From the NCBI GenBank assembly GCA_019022495.1, contig JAFEKR010000011.1, positions 868,001 through 932,000 of the forward strand: 64,000 nt of DNA, given 5' to 3'. Of the stretch, positions 1-11,580 are shown in pieces. A program made the position numbers and the translations under genes. The notes under the pieces were generated by a model. The model searched no databases. It was given only the letters and a program-made list of their open reading frames with translations, and was not told the origin of the DNA. Every line of letters starts with the position of its first letter. Within the stretch, counting starts at the first letter, position 1. The DNA is from Epichloe hybrida. Its lineage: Eukaryota; Ascomycota; Sordariomycetes; Hypocreales; Clavicipitaceae.

Positions 1-73
1 GTAGTTTGTAATGTAGTTACTACATTACACTACAAATACTACACTATACTACACGTTTTAGTGCAATACTCTG
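1..73. mobile_element. Right end of a hAT-type non-autonomous element (truncated by window edge)
   Basis: The first 73 bases are nearly identical to the right end of the complete hAT-type element at 30112-32087. Both have alternating TAGTGTAG/CTACACTA blocks and end in CAATACTCTG. The CAGAG...CTCTG terminus is typical of hAT TIRs. The rest of the element lies left of the window, so its target duplication (which would be 74-81) cannot be verified. Confidence 0.75.
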
Positions 74-1290
74 ATTATTATACACTAGCCCCTAAGTAAC
101 TATAATAAGGTATTAATATAATATTAAGAAACTTAAGGAGAGGAAAAAGGAAAGTAAAAGACTTATCCTTACTAGTGCCCCTTATACCCCTTAGTTACCT
201 TATATTAGCCCTCTTTCTAGCCTTACTTGTCTGCACTATAGTAAATGCTTAGGCAAAGCCCAAGCCCTTATATTAGCTTAAGAGATAAGGGGCTATATTA
301 TCTATAGAAATGTTTTTTCTTACAATACCTAGCTTATTTATAGTTATAGTTAATTACTAATTAGTATTAGTTATACTAAGGAATATTACACTAGTGTAAA
401 GGGTTAAATTTAATAATAGTAATAAAGTTAATAATAATAGCTAAGAAAAGAGAGAAAGAGAGAAATCTAGCTAGGAGAGAAAGTAAGTAAAAGGGGGAAA
501 AGTAAGGTAGTAGTATAAAGCTACTATAAGCAGTGTAGGGTTACTTATAATATAGCTAATCGCATTACGTGTATCGCTTTAGTGGACTTACACTTTAGCT
601 ACGGCTAGACTAACTATCGTCCGAGGGTCTGGAGGAAGCCACAAATGCTATTAAATTTAAACTATTTAAACTAATAAATATTATTAAAGATATAAATATT
701 AGCCTTAGAATTATAAATAACTTTATTTTAATTCCCTTTAAAGTTATTTATAGTATTTAAAATTAAGCTAATAGATCATTATAGCCCTTACCCTATTATT
801 AAGATAAAGAGAAATTTATCTTTAGCTATAAAATATTATATAAGCTTATATTTAATTATATATAACTCTAAATAGGCTAATTATTACAAGAATCCTAAAG
901 TACATAGTATATCTCTTTTCTAAGGTATGATAATAGAGGTTATTAAGCCTTTATATAGGATTATAAAAGTAAGAACTTACTAGTAAGGAACTTACTTTTA
1001 TTATTATAAAGATAATCATAGTATAATAACTTTAATATATTCCTCCTAAGCACGAGGTAAAACTGCTTAGTATCTTACAGCCTAATACCTTATTCTTTTA
1101 TCTTCTTATTTACCTTATAAATCTTATTATTTATATTACCTTTGCTTTTTAGTATTTTTTCCCTTATAGTATAAATACTATTAATTATCTCTAGGTTAGA
1201 TTTATCTTTACTTCCTTTCCCTTTACTTTTTTTCTCTTTTACTATATTATTTAATATTTCAAATAGGGCAGTGTCCTTTTTATTACCCTT
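74..1290. other. RIP-mutated AT-rich repeat DNA, no gene
   Basis: Very AT-rich sequence with almost no CpA or TpG and stops in all frames. No protein motif could be recognised. One short patch (about 543-645) keeps CpG and CpA dinucleotides and looks much less mutated than its surroundings; its origin is unknown. Confidence 0.7.
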
Positions 1291-1785
1291 AGCTATACTA
1301 TTATTTCTTTAGTTAGGGGTTAATTAGTTAATTAGTAACACTAAACCTACCTAGCGATTATAATAGGTGCATAAATTAAATTAGAGATAAGTAAAAATAG
1401 GTTATATTTGGTTTGCCTTAGAGCTTTAAAGCATAAGTAATAAGCTATAAGATAAAAGAGATATAAAGAGATAGAAGAAATATAGATATTAAGAAAGGGG
1501 GAATTATATTAATTTATACTATAAGTAAAACTTAAATAAATTTAAGTTTAACTATAGTTATAAATTATAACTCTTACGCTAATATAGCTATAAAGTTTAT
1601 TATAAGCTTTACTCTAATCTTATAGCCTCTTATATTTATAACCTTAGAGCTTATTTATTACTATGAATCTAAGTATTTAGTTATCAATTATTTTACTAGC
1701 TAGGTATTGCTAGCAATTATGTTATAAAAAATCAGATGCATTAGCTATAACTAATGACGTAAAAAAAGATTTAAAAATCAATAAC
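1291..1785. repeat. Direct repeat, left copy (possible LTR)
   Basis: About 490 bp that recurs in the same orientation at 2646-3130. Long blocks match, including the stretch with GGTTTGCCTTAGAGC and the stretch with ATCAGATGCATTAGCTATAA. Differences are mostly C/T and G/A. Two direct copies about 860 bp apart could be LTRs of a short RIP-mutated element or two separate insertions. No target duplication was found. Confidence 0.6.
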
Positions 1786-2645
1786 TTTAATATATAACCT
1801 ATACTTACTAATTATAACCCTAAATAATAAGAACATCTTTAGTATTATAAGAATATAAATAAATAATACCCTAGGCCTTAGTAATAATAAGTTCTTTAAA
1901 AAAGAAAAAAAAAAGCTTTAAAGAGTAAAGTTTATAGTAAAAGAAAAATAATACTTAATAACTATAAATCCCCTTATTTTTAATAGCTATATCCTAACTT
2001 AAAACACTAATAACTTACTAACCTTAACCTAAAAAGGCTAAGCTTAGAAAATTAAGGAAATTAACTTATAATTACTAATAGTAAAGTAAGATTATATTAA
2101 GTAAAGAGCCTTAGGAAGTTATATTATAATATTCTATTAACTAGAAGTATTCTATAGCCTTTTAATTACTATATAACACTAAGAACCCTTTACTAATAAT
2201 ATCTTATAACTTAATAAATACCTTAAATAGTAAATTAAGTATTAATAATAAGGATTATAGTATATTCTCTTAACTCTTAAAGAGGTAAAGCTCTTTACAT
2301 TTATAAATAAGTCCCTTACTAATAATAAAGACCTTAGTTTATAGATTAAATATATTATTATAATTAGTAATAAGGTAATAAAGGAAAATAATACCTTTAC
2401 CTTAAAAGGTAATATTATTATATATAGCTTTATACTATATGCTCTATGTTTTTTAATATCTTTTCTAAATATCCAGCCTTTTTCTCTAGTCTTTTATTTC
2501 CTTTCTTATTCTTACTTTTCTTAAATTCCTTTATATTTTCTTTAGTTTTCTTAATTTCCTTTTAATTAGGATTTTTATTAGCTTTTTAGATAGCCTAAAG
2601 GTTTTATAGCCTAGTGGTTATTACCCCTAGCTTTTAGTTACTCTT

Positions 2646-3130
2646 AGCTATACTATTATCTAATTAGTTAAGGGTTAATTAGTTAATTACTTACGCAAAA
2701 CCTACCTAGTGATTTAGGTATAGTATGTCTATTAGGTTTAAATTCAATTAGAGATAAGTAAGGATAAGTTATCTTTGGTTTGCCTTAGAGCTTTAAAGCA
2801 TAAGTAAGAGAGATAAAATAAACATAGTTATAAAGGAAGGGGGAATTATGTTAATTTATACTATAAGCAAAACTTAAATAAATTTAAGTTTAACTATAGT
2901 TATAAATTATAACTATATTTTACGCTAACGTAGCTATAAAGTTTATTATAAACTTTACTTTAACCTTATAGCCCCTTATATTTATAACCTTAGAGCTTAT
3001 TTATTACTATAGATCTAAGCATTAATGTATTAATTATTTTACTAGCTAGGTATTGCTAGCAATTGTGTTATAAAAAATCAGATGCATTAGCTATAACCAA
3101 TGAGGTAAAAATAATAATTAAAAATCAATT
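2646..3130. repeat. Direct repeat, right copy (possible LTR)
   Basis: Second copy of the repeat at 1291-1785, same orientation, with small indels and transition differences. The 860 bp between the copies is AT-rich, full of stops and has no recognisable domain. The 3131-3765 stretch that follows is equally mutated and shows nothing identifiable. Confidence 0.6.
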
Positions 3131-3765
3131 AATAATAGCTTTAAGAAAGCTATTATTTATATCTTTATTAAGTAAATTATTTTATTTTTTCTAAAATAAC
3201 TTAAATTTACTATAAAAAGATATAATAAACTTATATAGTATTATTTTCTTAGTTTATTAAGTCTTTAAATCTGAATAATTTCTTTAAAATACCTTTATTA
3301 TTATTACTTATTTATACTAATTATAAGTATTTTTAGCTTATAAGTAATTATTAAGGTATATTTTTATAAGAATTAGTATTTTCTAAGTATTTAGCTTATT
3401 TATAAAAACCTTAGATTTTAAACTCTTTTATAAGTTTATAAGTATTATTAGTTTTTTAAGTAATTTACTCTTATTAAGATTAATATATTTTCAAATACTA
3501 TAGGATTTTATATAATTCTTAACTTAAGTAAACTATTTAATTTAATTTTTCTTTAATAATAAAACTATATTTAAAGTTTCTTTAAATATTATAAAAGAGA
3601 ATATATTAGTTAACTAAATTATAAAATAAGGGGTTTAACTAATTAATATAATAAAAGAGTCATTATTTTATAATAAAGGTAAGTATTAATTAATAATATT
3701 TCATAAAGCTTATATCTTTAATAATAATTAATAATAAAACTAATAAAAGCCTCTTAAGCTTATAA

Positions 3766-3883
3766 CTAGTATAAGGAGATATATTTAATATATTATATTT
3801 ACTAATATTTAACCTTATATTTTATCCCTATTAATACGCGCTACCCTTATATAACCTAAGCTTTAAGGGCGCTCTCCCTAACA
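3766..3883. mobile_element. Right-hand TIR of a DNA element of family E (copy E1)
   Basis: This 118 bp segment is the reverse complement of the sequence starting at 7734, with mainly C/T and G/A differences. It ends in GGGCGCTCTCCCTAACA, a mutated form of the ...CTCCCTGACA terminus. It marks the right edge of an E element whose body lies in the AT-rich DNA to the left. Base composition changes abruptly just after it. Confidence 0.8.
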
Positions 3884-5316
3884 ATTCTTTTATAGTGCTA
3901 TACGGAGTATACCCTGTGTGTTTTCCTCATAGCTCTCTAATAATAGTATTTCTTTGCAGCTAATTATACAAAGCTGTTATGTAGAGAGGAACGAAAAACT
4001 GGGGCATGTAGATTCAAAAAATAATTAAGGGGGTTAGAGTGTAGCCTTCGAATCGTAGCGTTCCGACTTTTGAACATTGGGCTGAATTCGGGGCATACGC
4101 CCCCTCGTTCCCTCTTCCCCACGCCGTGCTGTCCTGAATGTGAACTTAATGAACGAGGGGTCCGTGTGCTTGATCGGCAGGAGATGACTATCGCTGAGTT
4201 TTTCAACAATTCTCCGCGATCCGTCCCGAGCCCGGAGTACCTAGTCCTTTTCTATCCAAGTTGCTGACCCGGCGGGGTTGGAGTATCTAAAATCATTCAG
4301 GGGGTATATTGTATGACTGTTAGTGCAGAAAGCCGGCCAAATTCTCCCTAGCATGTCAGTTTGCTCCAAAAATTCGGGAGACACGAACATGCGGGGGGAA
4401 AGGGTCCCCTACTTATCGTGCCCCGCGTGGTGGCAGTCAGGTCTGAGACTCCGACCTGCGCTGCCGTGATAAGAGTCCCGAATTGCCAGGCAAAGGGCTC
4501 GGTAGGTGTTGATGCTTGACAGGTCAGCCACTTCTACTGCCCAATCAATAAGTGAATGTTAGCCGTGTGACGCAGAAGAGGCAGGAAGCACGGGTCTTGG
4601 AAGCAGTGACACTTGCCTTCTGAAGGCTGGCGGGGCTGAAGCCAGCACAAGTCACAAGCTCCACAGCTTCCACAGCCCCCCACAGCCAGGCTCTTTGTCC
4701 ACATCGGCAACCGAAACGGTATTCCTCCGCTCCATCCAGATTCGTTCCGGCTCTGCAACACACAGCACCAAAATGCTGCCTGCATCGCTTTTCTGCACAC
4801 ACGCGGAGACGGACATTACCCGTAGACATTGCTGGTTGACAGCTGGATAGGTACCGTGCCGAGGGGAGGGGGGTTTTTTTTTTTTTCGATTTTCCGACGT
4901 CCTTCATCCCCTCGGCATGGTACATAGGTGCGTGGTACAGAATTGCAGCCCTCATAGTCCAAGCTATAACCGCACTCTGTACCGCGTCGGTTCTCGGTGC
5001 TGTCCGGTGCTCCATCTCTTGAGCGGTCCAACGCTCAGCTTCTCACGCTTCCAACCAGAGGGTGCAGGAGGAAGAATCTTGCGCACCTTGACTCTTGACT
5101 TCTCCTTCTCATCCAGCTGCCGCCGATTCTCACCTGAATTTATCCTATCCAAGTCGCCTTCCCGCTGCAGCTTCACTGCCCTCTGCCAAACGGTCGATTC
5201 CTGGCGACAACCTACCCGCATCGCCCCCAACTTTGAGATTGGCCTCGACTTGGACAACCCGTCGTTCTGTTGATACTGCGTTTTGCGTACGGCGCCGACG
5301 GCGGGCGAACGATGCG
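3884..5316. other. GC-balanced upstream region of the NDT80-like gene
   Basis: Non-mutated DNA between the E1 terminus and the start codon at 5317. It has a T-run near 4876-4886 and a CT-rich stretch near 5095-5230 typical of fungal 5' leaders. Several short overlapping ORFs on both strands have no recognisable product and are probably chance. It presumably holds the promoter and 5' UTR of the gene to its right. Confidence 0.5.
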
Positions 5317-7150
5317 ATGGCTACGTTTAACTCTATGCCGGCTATTATGACAGTCGCTGCGCCCAACGAAGCAATGGGCTTGAACTATGCTGCACATGGG
5401 CAACCTTTGACCATGCAGCAGTTCGACCAACAAGACTTCAATTTCGATGAAGCACACCTGTAAGTCATGCATATTCTGTTGCAGCATCGAACTCCGTGGC
5501 GAACTCGGGCGTTGGAGAACAGAACGTCAGGATCTGGATGATGGGAGACTGCCATGGTATACTAACCAGACTGCAGTGACGGCCCCCCGTTGCCTGCCCT
5601 TCCATTTACGCCTGCGTATGACTTTGATAATTTCGCGACTACTTTCGAAGATCCGTTCGCATACTCGACACGGACCTTTGAGCCTACGCCAAATCCAGAT
5701 GCTCTCCATGAAGAGTCATCGCCCCAAGAGCTTGACCACAAACTGCTTGGATTCTCAGACCCCATCATGAATGCTACCGTCGTGGATGCTACAGGCAAGT
5801 TGGCTGATGTGAACATGAGCGCCGAACTGTACGGCATGTTCTTTGTCGCAGAAAACGTTTTTGGCGGTGACAACACGGGTCGACCTCTCGAATTAACCTG
5901 TTATCGACGTAACCTATGGCAATGTTCTGGGCAGATAACACTTCCAAAGAATATCCCTCACTTGATAGACAAACAGGGCCGCAAACTTCCAGTGGACGAA
6001 TTGTTAGCATCGATAACAGCTGTCGAGTCAATTGAGGGCAAGGTCACGGAAATTATATCTATCCCCTGGAAAAGCTCAAATCCACAGGCTGGCGCTGGCG
6101 AAGAGACCAAGATCGCCGGAGCGCCGCCTGAGATTCCTCTCGAAATGAGTAAAGCACAAGAGGTAGATGCCGCCCGAGTCACTTTGCCCGTGTACTGGAA
6201 GAGACTACAGTTCAAGCATGCCACAGCCAACAATGGACGGCGAAAGGGTCTTCAACAGCACTACGTTGTACAAATAAACCTCATGGCCAAGTCCAAGGGC
6301 GACGAGACGATCAAAATCGCGGAAATCAAGTCTGGGCCCGTGATTGTTCGAGGTCGTAGTCCTCGCAACTTTGACAGTAGAAAAGACGTGCCTCTTACAG
6401 GGGAGAAGCGAGTGGAGAGGAAGAACACAGCGAGTTCGGACAACGCGACTTTGAAAATGGAGCGTGAGAATCTGCAAGCGACAATGCAGGGGCTCCAGTC
6501 CATAGGCAGTGCAGGAGTAAGTGTGAAGAACAAATCAGGACCGAATCTTTGCAGCGCAAACCCCGTGCTGACGAGGTAACAGACTCCCGCTGAGTGGTCT
6601 GGGAACAGCCAGCAGCCAGTGTCTCAATCGAACAACCAAATTCCTCATCCGGCCAAGAGAATGGCGCCTTCGCCCACTGTGAGCCGACCACCCGTCCCTG
6701 CTTGGTTAGCAGATGCGAAAAGCATGGCAGCCAGCCAAGGTCACCGAGGACCAGTAGGACGCCATAATACCGCGGTTCCAATCAATCTCTCCCTTTCCGA
6801 GGACGAGAAGAGCCCGAATCAGTCAAGCGCACAGCTCCAAAGTCCTCAAATGGGCAAGGCGCTCCTAATTTCGGGACAGAACGCTGGAAATAGCCCTGCC
6901 GACGATCCGGATCCCCTTTACGAATACTTTCCTCTTACAGTGAATGATTGGTCAGTGTTGTGGCCATCCGGGCCGTCAAATCACTGCCATCGTGATTTTA
7001 TGCTCTGAAAGCGCTAACCCACTTCTCTCCAGGATGCCTCCAATTGATGCTGTGTACAGACCACATGTGGTTCACCAAACGATCGTACCACCAGAAATCA
7101 AGGCCCAGCAGAATCAAAGCAAAGCAAAGAGATATTTTGCTGCTGAATAA
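5317..7150 (+). CDS. ron1: NDT80/PhoG-like transcription factor, RON1-type regulator of GlcNAc catabolism
   Basis: Proposed exons are 5317-5459, 5577-6516, 6583-6950 and 7033-7150 (522 aa). All introns are GT-AG; the first has a textbook branch site (ACTAAC near 5561). The NDT80/PhoG DNA-binding domain spans about residues 125-325. It runs from AELYGMFFVAENVFGGD through ELTCYRRNLWQCSGQITLP and RLQFKHATANNGRRKGL to RGRSPRNFDSRKDVPL. The C-terminus (LYEYFPLTVNDWMPPIDAVY) is reassembled only by splicing exon 3 to exon 4, which supports that junction. The CYRRNLWQCSGQ signature differs from the VIB-1/XprG type and, as I recall the families, fits the RON1/NCU04729 group. RON1 controls the GlcNAc cluster in Trichoderma. 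The deaminase and kinase genes farther right support this. ATG 5317 was chosen because the leader before it is CT-rich and arginine-heavy. No frame damage is seen although the gene is flanked by RIP-mutated DNA. Confidence 0.85.
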
Positions 7151-7733
7151 ATGGGGATCTGCTGGCGCCGGACACTGTACGACCCGACCCTCTCGATGAC
7201 TCTACGTTGGCGCCACCCCAGTAGGGCACTTTTTTATTCACACATTTCTTGGAGAGCGATATTGTATCATGTATTGTTACCAGGCGCATCAAGCATCGAG
7301 CACATATCGAGCAATCTTATATTTCGGCGTTTTCATTTATTCCAAGGACATGCATGGCAGCTGGAGCAGAGCAACGCAAGAAAGAGCAGCGTGCCTTGCG
7401 CAGGGACGCGCCATGGCATATTACTGAAGGACTTGCGGGTCGATTTTCATACACTAAAAAGCAATCCGGCAGAGCAGAAGCAGACGCAGTGATAGGTCAG
7501 CGGCAAGAGGCCGTTGTTGGACTCCGTCGACCTCTTCGTGCGCTATCCTAGTAACACGAACGACACGGCGGCTGTGAAACACGGCAGTATCCTAGGCTTA
7601 ATATGAGAGAGGCAGCTGCGCGTCCCTCCTGTCGGCAGATCCAAATGTTACACGGGGCTCATCCGGCTCGGACGCACCCGAAGACGCAACGACTGCCTGT
7701 ACTCCGTACTGCCTGTTGTGACACCAACGGTAT
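7151..7733. other. 3' flank of the NDT80-like gene
   Basis: GC-balanced DNA from the stop codon to the start of the transposon nest at 7734. It contains the recurrent motif GTACTCCGTACT near 7699. No ORF here resembles a gene. It presumably contains the 3' UTR and polyadenylation region. Confidence 0.5.
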
Positions 7734-7960
7734 TGTCAGGGAGAGCGCCCTTAAAGCTTAGGTTATAGAAGGGCAACGCGCATTAATAAGGATAAAACGC
7801 GAGGTTAGATATTAGTTAATATAATATATTAGATATACCTCCTTATACTAGTTATTACTATAGTATACTATGTACCTTTAAGGTATAAAAGTTAAGTATT
7901 ATTTATACCTTTAATTAATTAAATTAAATATTTTCTATTATTTATATTAACCCTTACTAA
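7734..7960. repeat. Left TIR of element E2
   Basis: Matches the reverse complement of 3766-3883 (first 118 bp) and of the right TIR (35915-36787 minus the inserted miniature LTR element). Differences are largely RIP-type transitions. The copy near 7734-7800 is less mutated than the E1 end, keeping CGCGCATT and AACGCG. Confidence 0.8.
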
Positions 7961-8379
7961 ACCTTTGCATACTTTTTCGCACTAACCCTAAGGTCCGGAA
8001 TTGCCTTTAAAATATAAATTATATTAATATTTAAAATCCTTACCTTTATTTCTAATAAAGCTAGTAGTAAAAGTGTAAATAAAATACTAATAATAATTAA
8101 TATAAGCTTAGAGAAGTTAGCTTAAAGTAACTACTACTTAAATATAGAAATAGAATAGTTTAATATCTAAAGAAGTAGAAATAACCTAATAGTAAACTAA
8201 AACTAATTTATATATCTTAAAAATATAAAATATTATAATATAATTACTAGCCTTATTTTAAGTAATAAAGTTACCTAAGTATAGTGTATTATACTAGCTA
8301 TAGCTAACTATATAGTAAACTATACTTAAACTAAAATAAAAGCTATAAATACTAATAATAGTAATATTTATATTACTAA

Positions 8380-11300
8380 AGAAGCATTAAAAATAGCCCT
8401 TAAGGAAGCTATTAAGGAGAAAGCTAAAGATAATAACTCCCTAACCTAAGTAAGTATTATAGCTAGGCTTATACTAAAATAACTAAATACTAACCCTCTC
8501 TTTTTTTAAATCCCTAGAAAATAATATAAAAGAAGTACTTATAAAAGAAAATACTATATAGAAATTACTTTAGTCTAGGAGTATAAAAGATATAGTTATA
8601 GCTATAAATAAAGCTATTAAGTAAGCCTTAGTAATAATAACTAAAAGACTTCTTAGTAAGAATATAATTATTACCTTTAAAGAAAATATAGTATAGTATA
8701 AAGAAAACTAAAAATAAATTACTAAAGTATCTAGCTTAAAGATAGCTATTTATTACTATATACTTAGTATTATTATTAAGGGTTTCCTAATAAAGTATAT
8801 ATTTATTAAGAACCTAGTAATAAAGATTAAAAAAGTAAATAAAGTAAATATAATTAAGGTAATTATGAAATACCTTTAAGGTAAAGGCACTTAGTAAATT
8901 ACCTTAATTTTTAAACTAGCTAAAGTTAAAGATATTAATAAAATATACTAAAATAAAATAGTATTTAAAGTAAAGCTATTCTAAGCTAAATAATATAATA
9001 AAACCTTATAACTTAAGTAATACTATAACTACTTTTAAATAAAATATATTACTAAGTTTTATAAAGTAATACTAAGGTATAGTAAGTTTAAAGCTACCTA
9101 GTATAAGGATAAAGAGATATTATATCTTATAATAAATAACTTAAGAAAAACTATATCCTATACTTTAGGCTATACTTAGCTTAGTTTAAAGACTATTTAA
9201 TACTAAAAGAGAAGTAAAATATAGTAAAGATAAGATACTTAAAATAACCTTTTTACTTTACCTTTAGCTTTCTTAGTAAGAACTTAGCACTAGCCTAAGA
9301 GAAAGCTAGTATAGCTATAAAACCTATAGTAATAATAAGAAAAAAAAGAGATTACCTTATAAATATTAAATAAAGCGCTAAGTAGCTAAGAGCTAGAAGT
9401 ATTAAGTACTGTATAAAATATCTTAAAGTTAGAATAAAACTAGTATAAAATAGCTAAGACTTACTATTACCTCCTTAATTAATATAGTAATATTATAAGT
9501 TTTTTTCTAGAATATAAATAAGAAAAGTAGCCTAATATATATTATACTTTATTACTAAACTAATATAAATATAATAGTAATTTAAGAGTAAAAATATATA
9601 AAATATTTATAGCCTCTTATACTTAGCCTTACTTAGTTTTAACTTATATACTATAATAAGTATAATACTATATATATAAATAAGAAATATAATATAAGGT
9701 TATAGTTAGCTTAAGAAAAGCTTAATTAGTTACTAGTAAAAATATAAAGGGTTAATATTTATTTCTTTTACTTAGAAGGTTATAGTAATAACTAAAATAC
9801 CCTTATATAAGATATTTATATAAAGACACTATATAACTAAAGTATATTTATAAGAGACTTTAACTAAAAGCACTCTCTTTAAAATAAGCTAGATAAAATA
9901 ACTAATAAAGTAAATAAACTACTAGAATTTATAAGCTAGTAAAGGCTTAGACTAGTAATACCCTAAGGGAAACTTACTAGATAATATAAGGATAATAAGA
10001 ATAGTATTATAAACCTAGTATAAGTAACCCTAGATATCTAAGTTTACTATAAAAGTATAGAAAACCTTACTAGATTTAATTATATTTTATAGCTAATTAG
10101 TATTTTTACTAACTTATAGGATAGTACCTTATAGACTCTGAGGTATATATAAAATATAATAGATAAACTATATATAAAGGCAAAGGTAGTAGTATACTTT
10201 TAACTTAAAAATACCCTAAACCTATAAGATAAAGAAGGGATAAATATATATACTACTTAGCTTATTATAAACCTATAATAAATAGGAAATAAAGTAACCT
10301 TATAAAAGCCTTAGAGGCTTCTTAGCTTAGAGGTATAGTAGTTAAGAATAGCTAAAGAGATAGTTATTAAAGCTAGGTAAGTAAAGAGATAATAAAGATA
10401 ATAAAGAATAAAAATAAACTAGTAAGCTTACACTAAGGTAAATAAAAACTAAGAATAATTTATTAAAACTAAAAGAAAAAATATATAAAAGAAAGCCTTA
10501 TAAAAGGCTAATATATAAAGAAAGAATAAGGGAGCATAAAGACTTAAGAGATAGGCTTAGCTTTAAAGCTAGGCTCTCCTTAAACTACCTAGATTACTAA
10601 AGCTAGAAAGAACTAAAAATAACCTAAACCTAGCTACTATATATAAGAATAAAGTAAGTATACTAGTATAAAGATTTTTCCTTAAGCCTATAGTAAACCT
10701 TTTCTATATCCTAGACCTTACTTTCCTAAAGCTAGATAACGCGCTATTTCTAGATAATAACTAGTTTAAATTAGAAGAGATATTAGATATCCTATTAGAT
10801 ATAGCTAGCTAGAAAGCACTAGGTAATAATAAGCTTCTAGTAAGCCTTATTAAAGCCTATAGTAAGCTAGTAAAAGAGGCTATAGCCTAACTCCTAAATA
10901 CTATCCTTAAAGTAAGATACTTCCTAGCTTAATTTTAAACTACTAAAGTAATAGTAATTAGAAAACTAAGTAAGATAATAAAAGAGATAAGAAAGGCTAA
11001 TATATAAAGGCCTATCTCCTTACTAAATATTATAGGAAAAATTATAGAAGTAATAATTATAAAGTAACTTATAGCCTTTACTAAGGTAAAAGGACTTCTC
11101 CTAGAACTATAAATAAGAAATAGAATAAATAAGTTAATAAAGACTATAATTAAGGTCCTAGTAAAGTGCGTAAAAAAGGCCTAAAGTAAAGGTAAAATTA
11201 TCTTACTAGCTTAAATAAATATTTTATTTACCTTTAATAAAGTTAGCTACCTATACTTAATCTCCTTACTAATTTAAATAGGAATCCCTTATTAGCTAAT

Positions 11301-11457
11301 AGCTATAATATAAAGCTTCCTAGTAAATAAAATAAGCTAGCTTAGCTTTAATAAAGGACTCTCTAAACCCTTTAAGATTAAGGCTAGTACCTTATAAGAA
11401 TTCTCTCTCTTACTAATTCTCTTTTTCCTTTACTTTATAGAGCTTTATATATACCTC
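8380..11457 (+). mobile_element. Tad-like LINE (non-LTR retrotransposon), RIP-destroyed and 3' truncated
   Basis: A plus-strand reading shows remnants in the order of a Tad-type LINE. Near 9850-9990 lies an endonuclease-like block (GDFN-type motif read as RDFN, then KLLEFIS and VIP.GK). Near 10995-11060 lies the reverse transcriptase block RPISLLNIIGKIIE. Near 11200-11450 come remnants of the SGAFDNVS and QGSPLSPILF-type motifs. Stops, mostly TAG/TAA where Trp or Gln is expected, interrupt every few codons. The 5' limit is approximate; an upstream lysine-rich stretch near 8380-8450 may be ORF1. The element stops abruptly at the gypsy-1 LTR (11458) and no continuation was found beyond that element. 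Confidence 0.75.
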
Positions 11458-11580
11458 TGTGAGAACAATGGTAGCTAGGCAAGAGGTATAGGGGCTCTAG
11501 TATATTGACTAAAGCTTGCTAGGTCTAAGTGTGTTATACGTGTGAGTTACTAGCTTATAGCTAGTGGCTTGCTAGTGTTA
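11458..11580 (-). repeat. LTR of gypsy-1 (3' LTR relative to coding strand)
   Basis: Direct repeat of 17985-18107 with equal length and mostly transition differences. It interrupts the LINE reverse transcriptase reading at 11457/11458. It is the less mutated copy at its TGTGAGAAC end. Confidence 0.8.

Noticed and set aside
4534..5031. Cys-rich minus-strand ORFs upstream of the NDT80-like gene
   Set aside because: They overlap each other in different frames, have no signal peptide and resemble nothing known. A small secreted protein cannot be excluded but is not supported.
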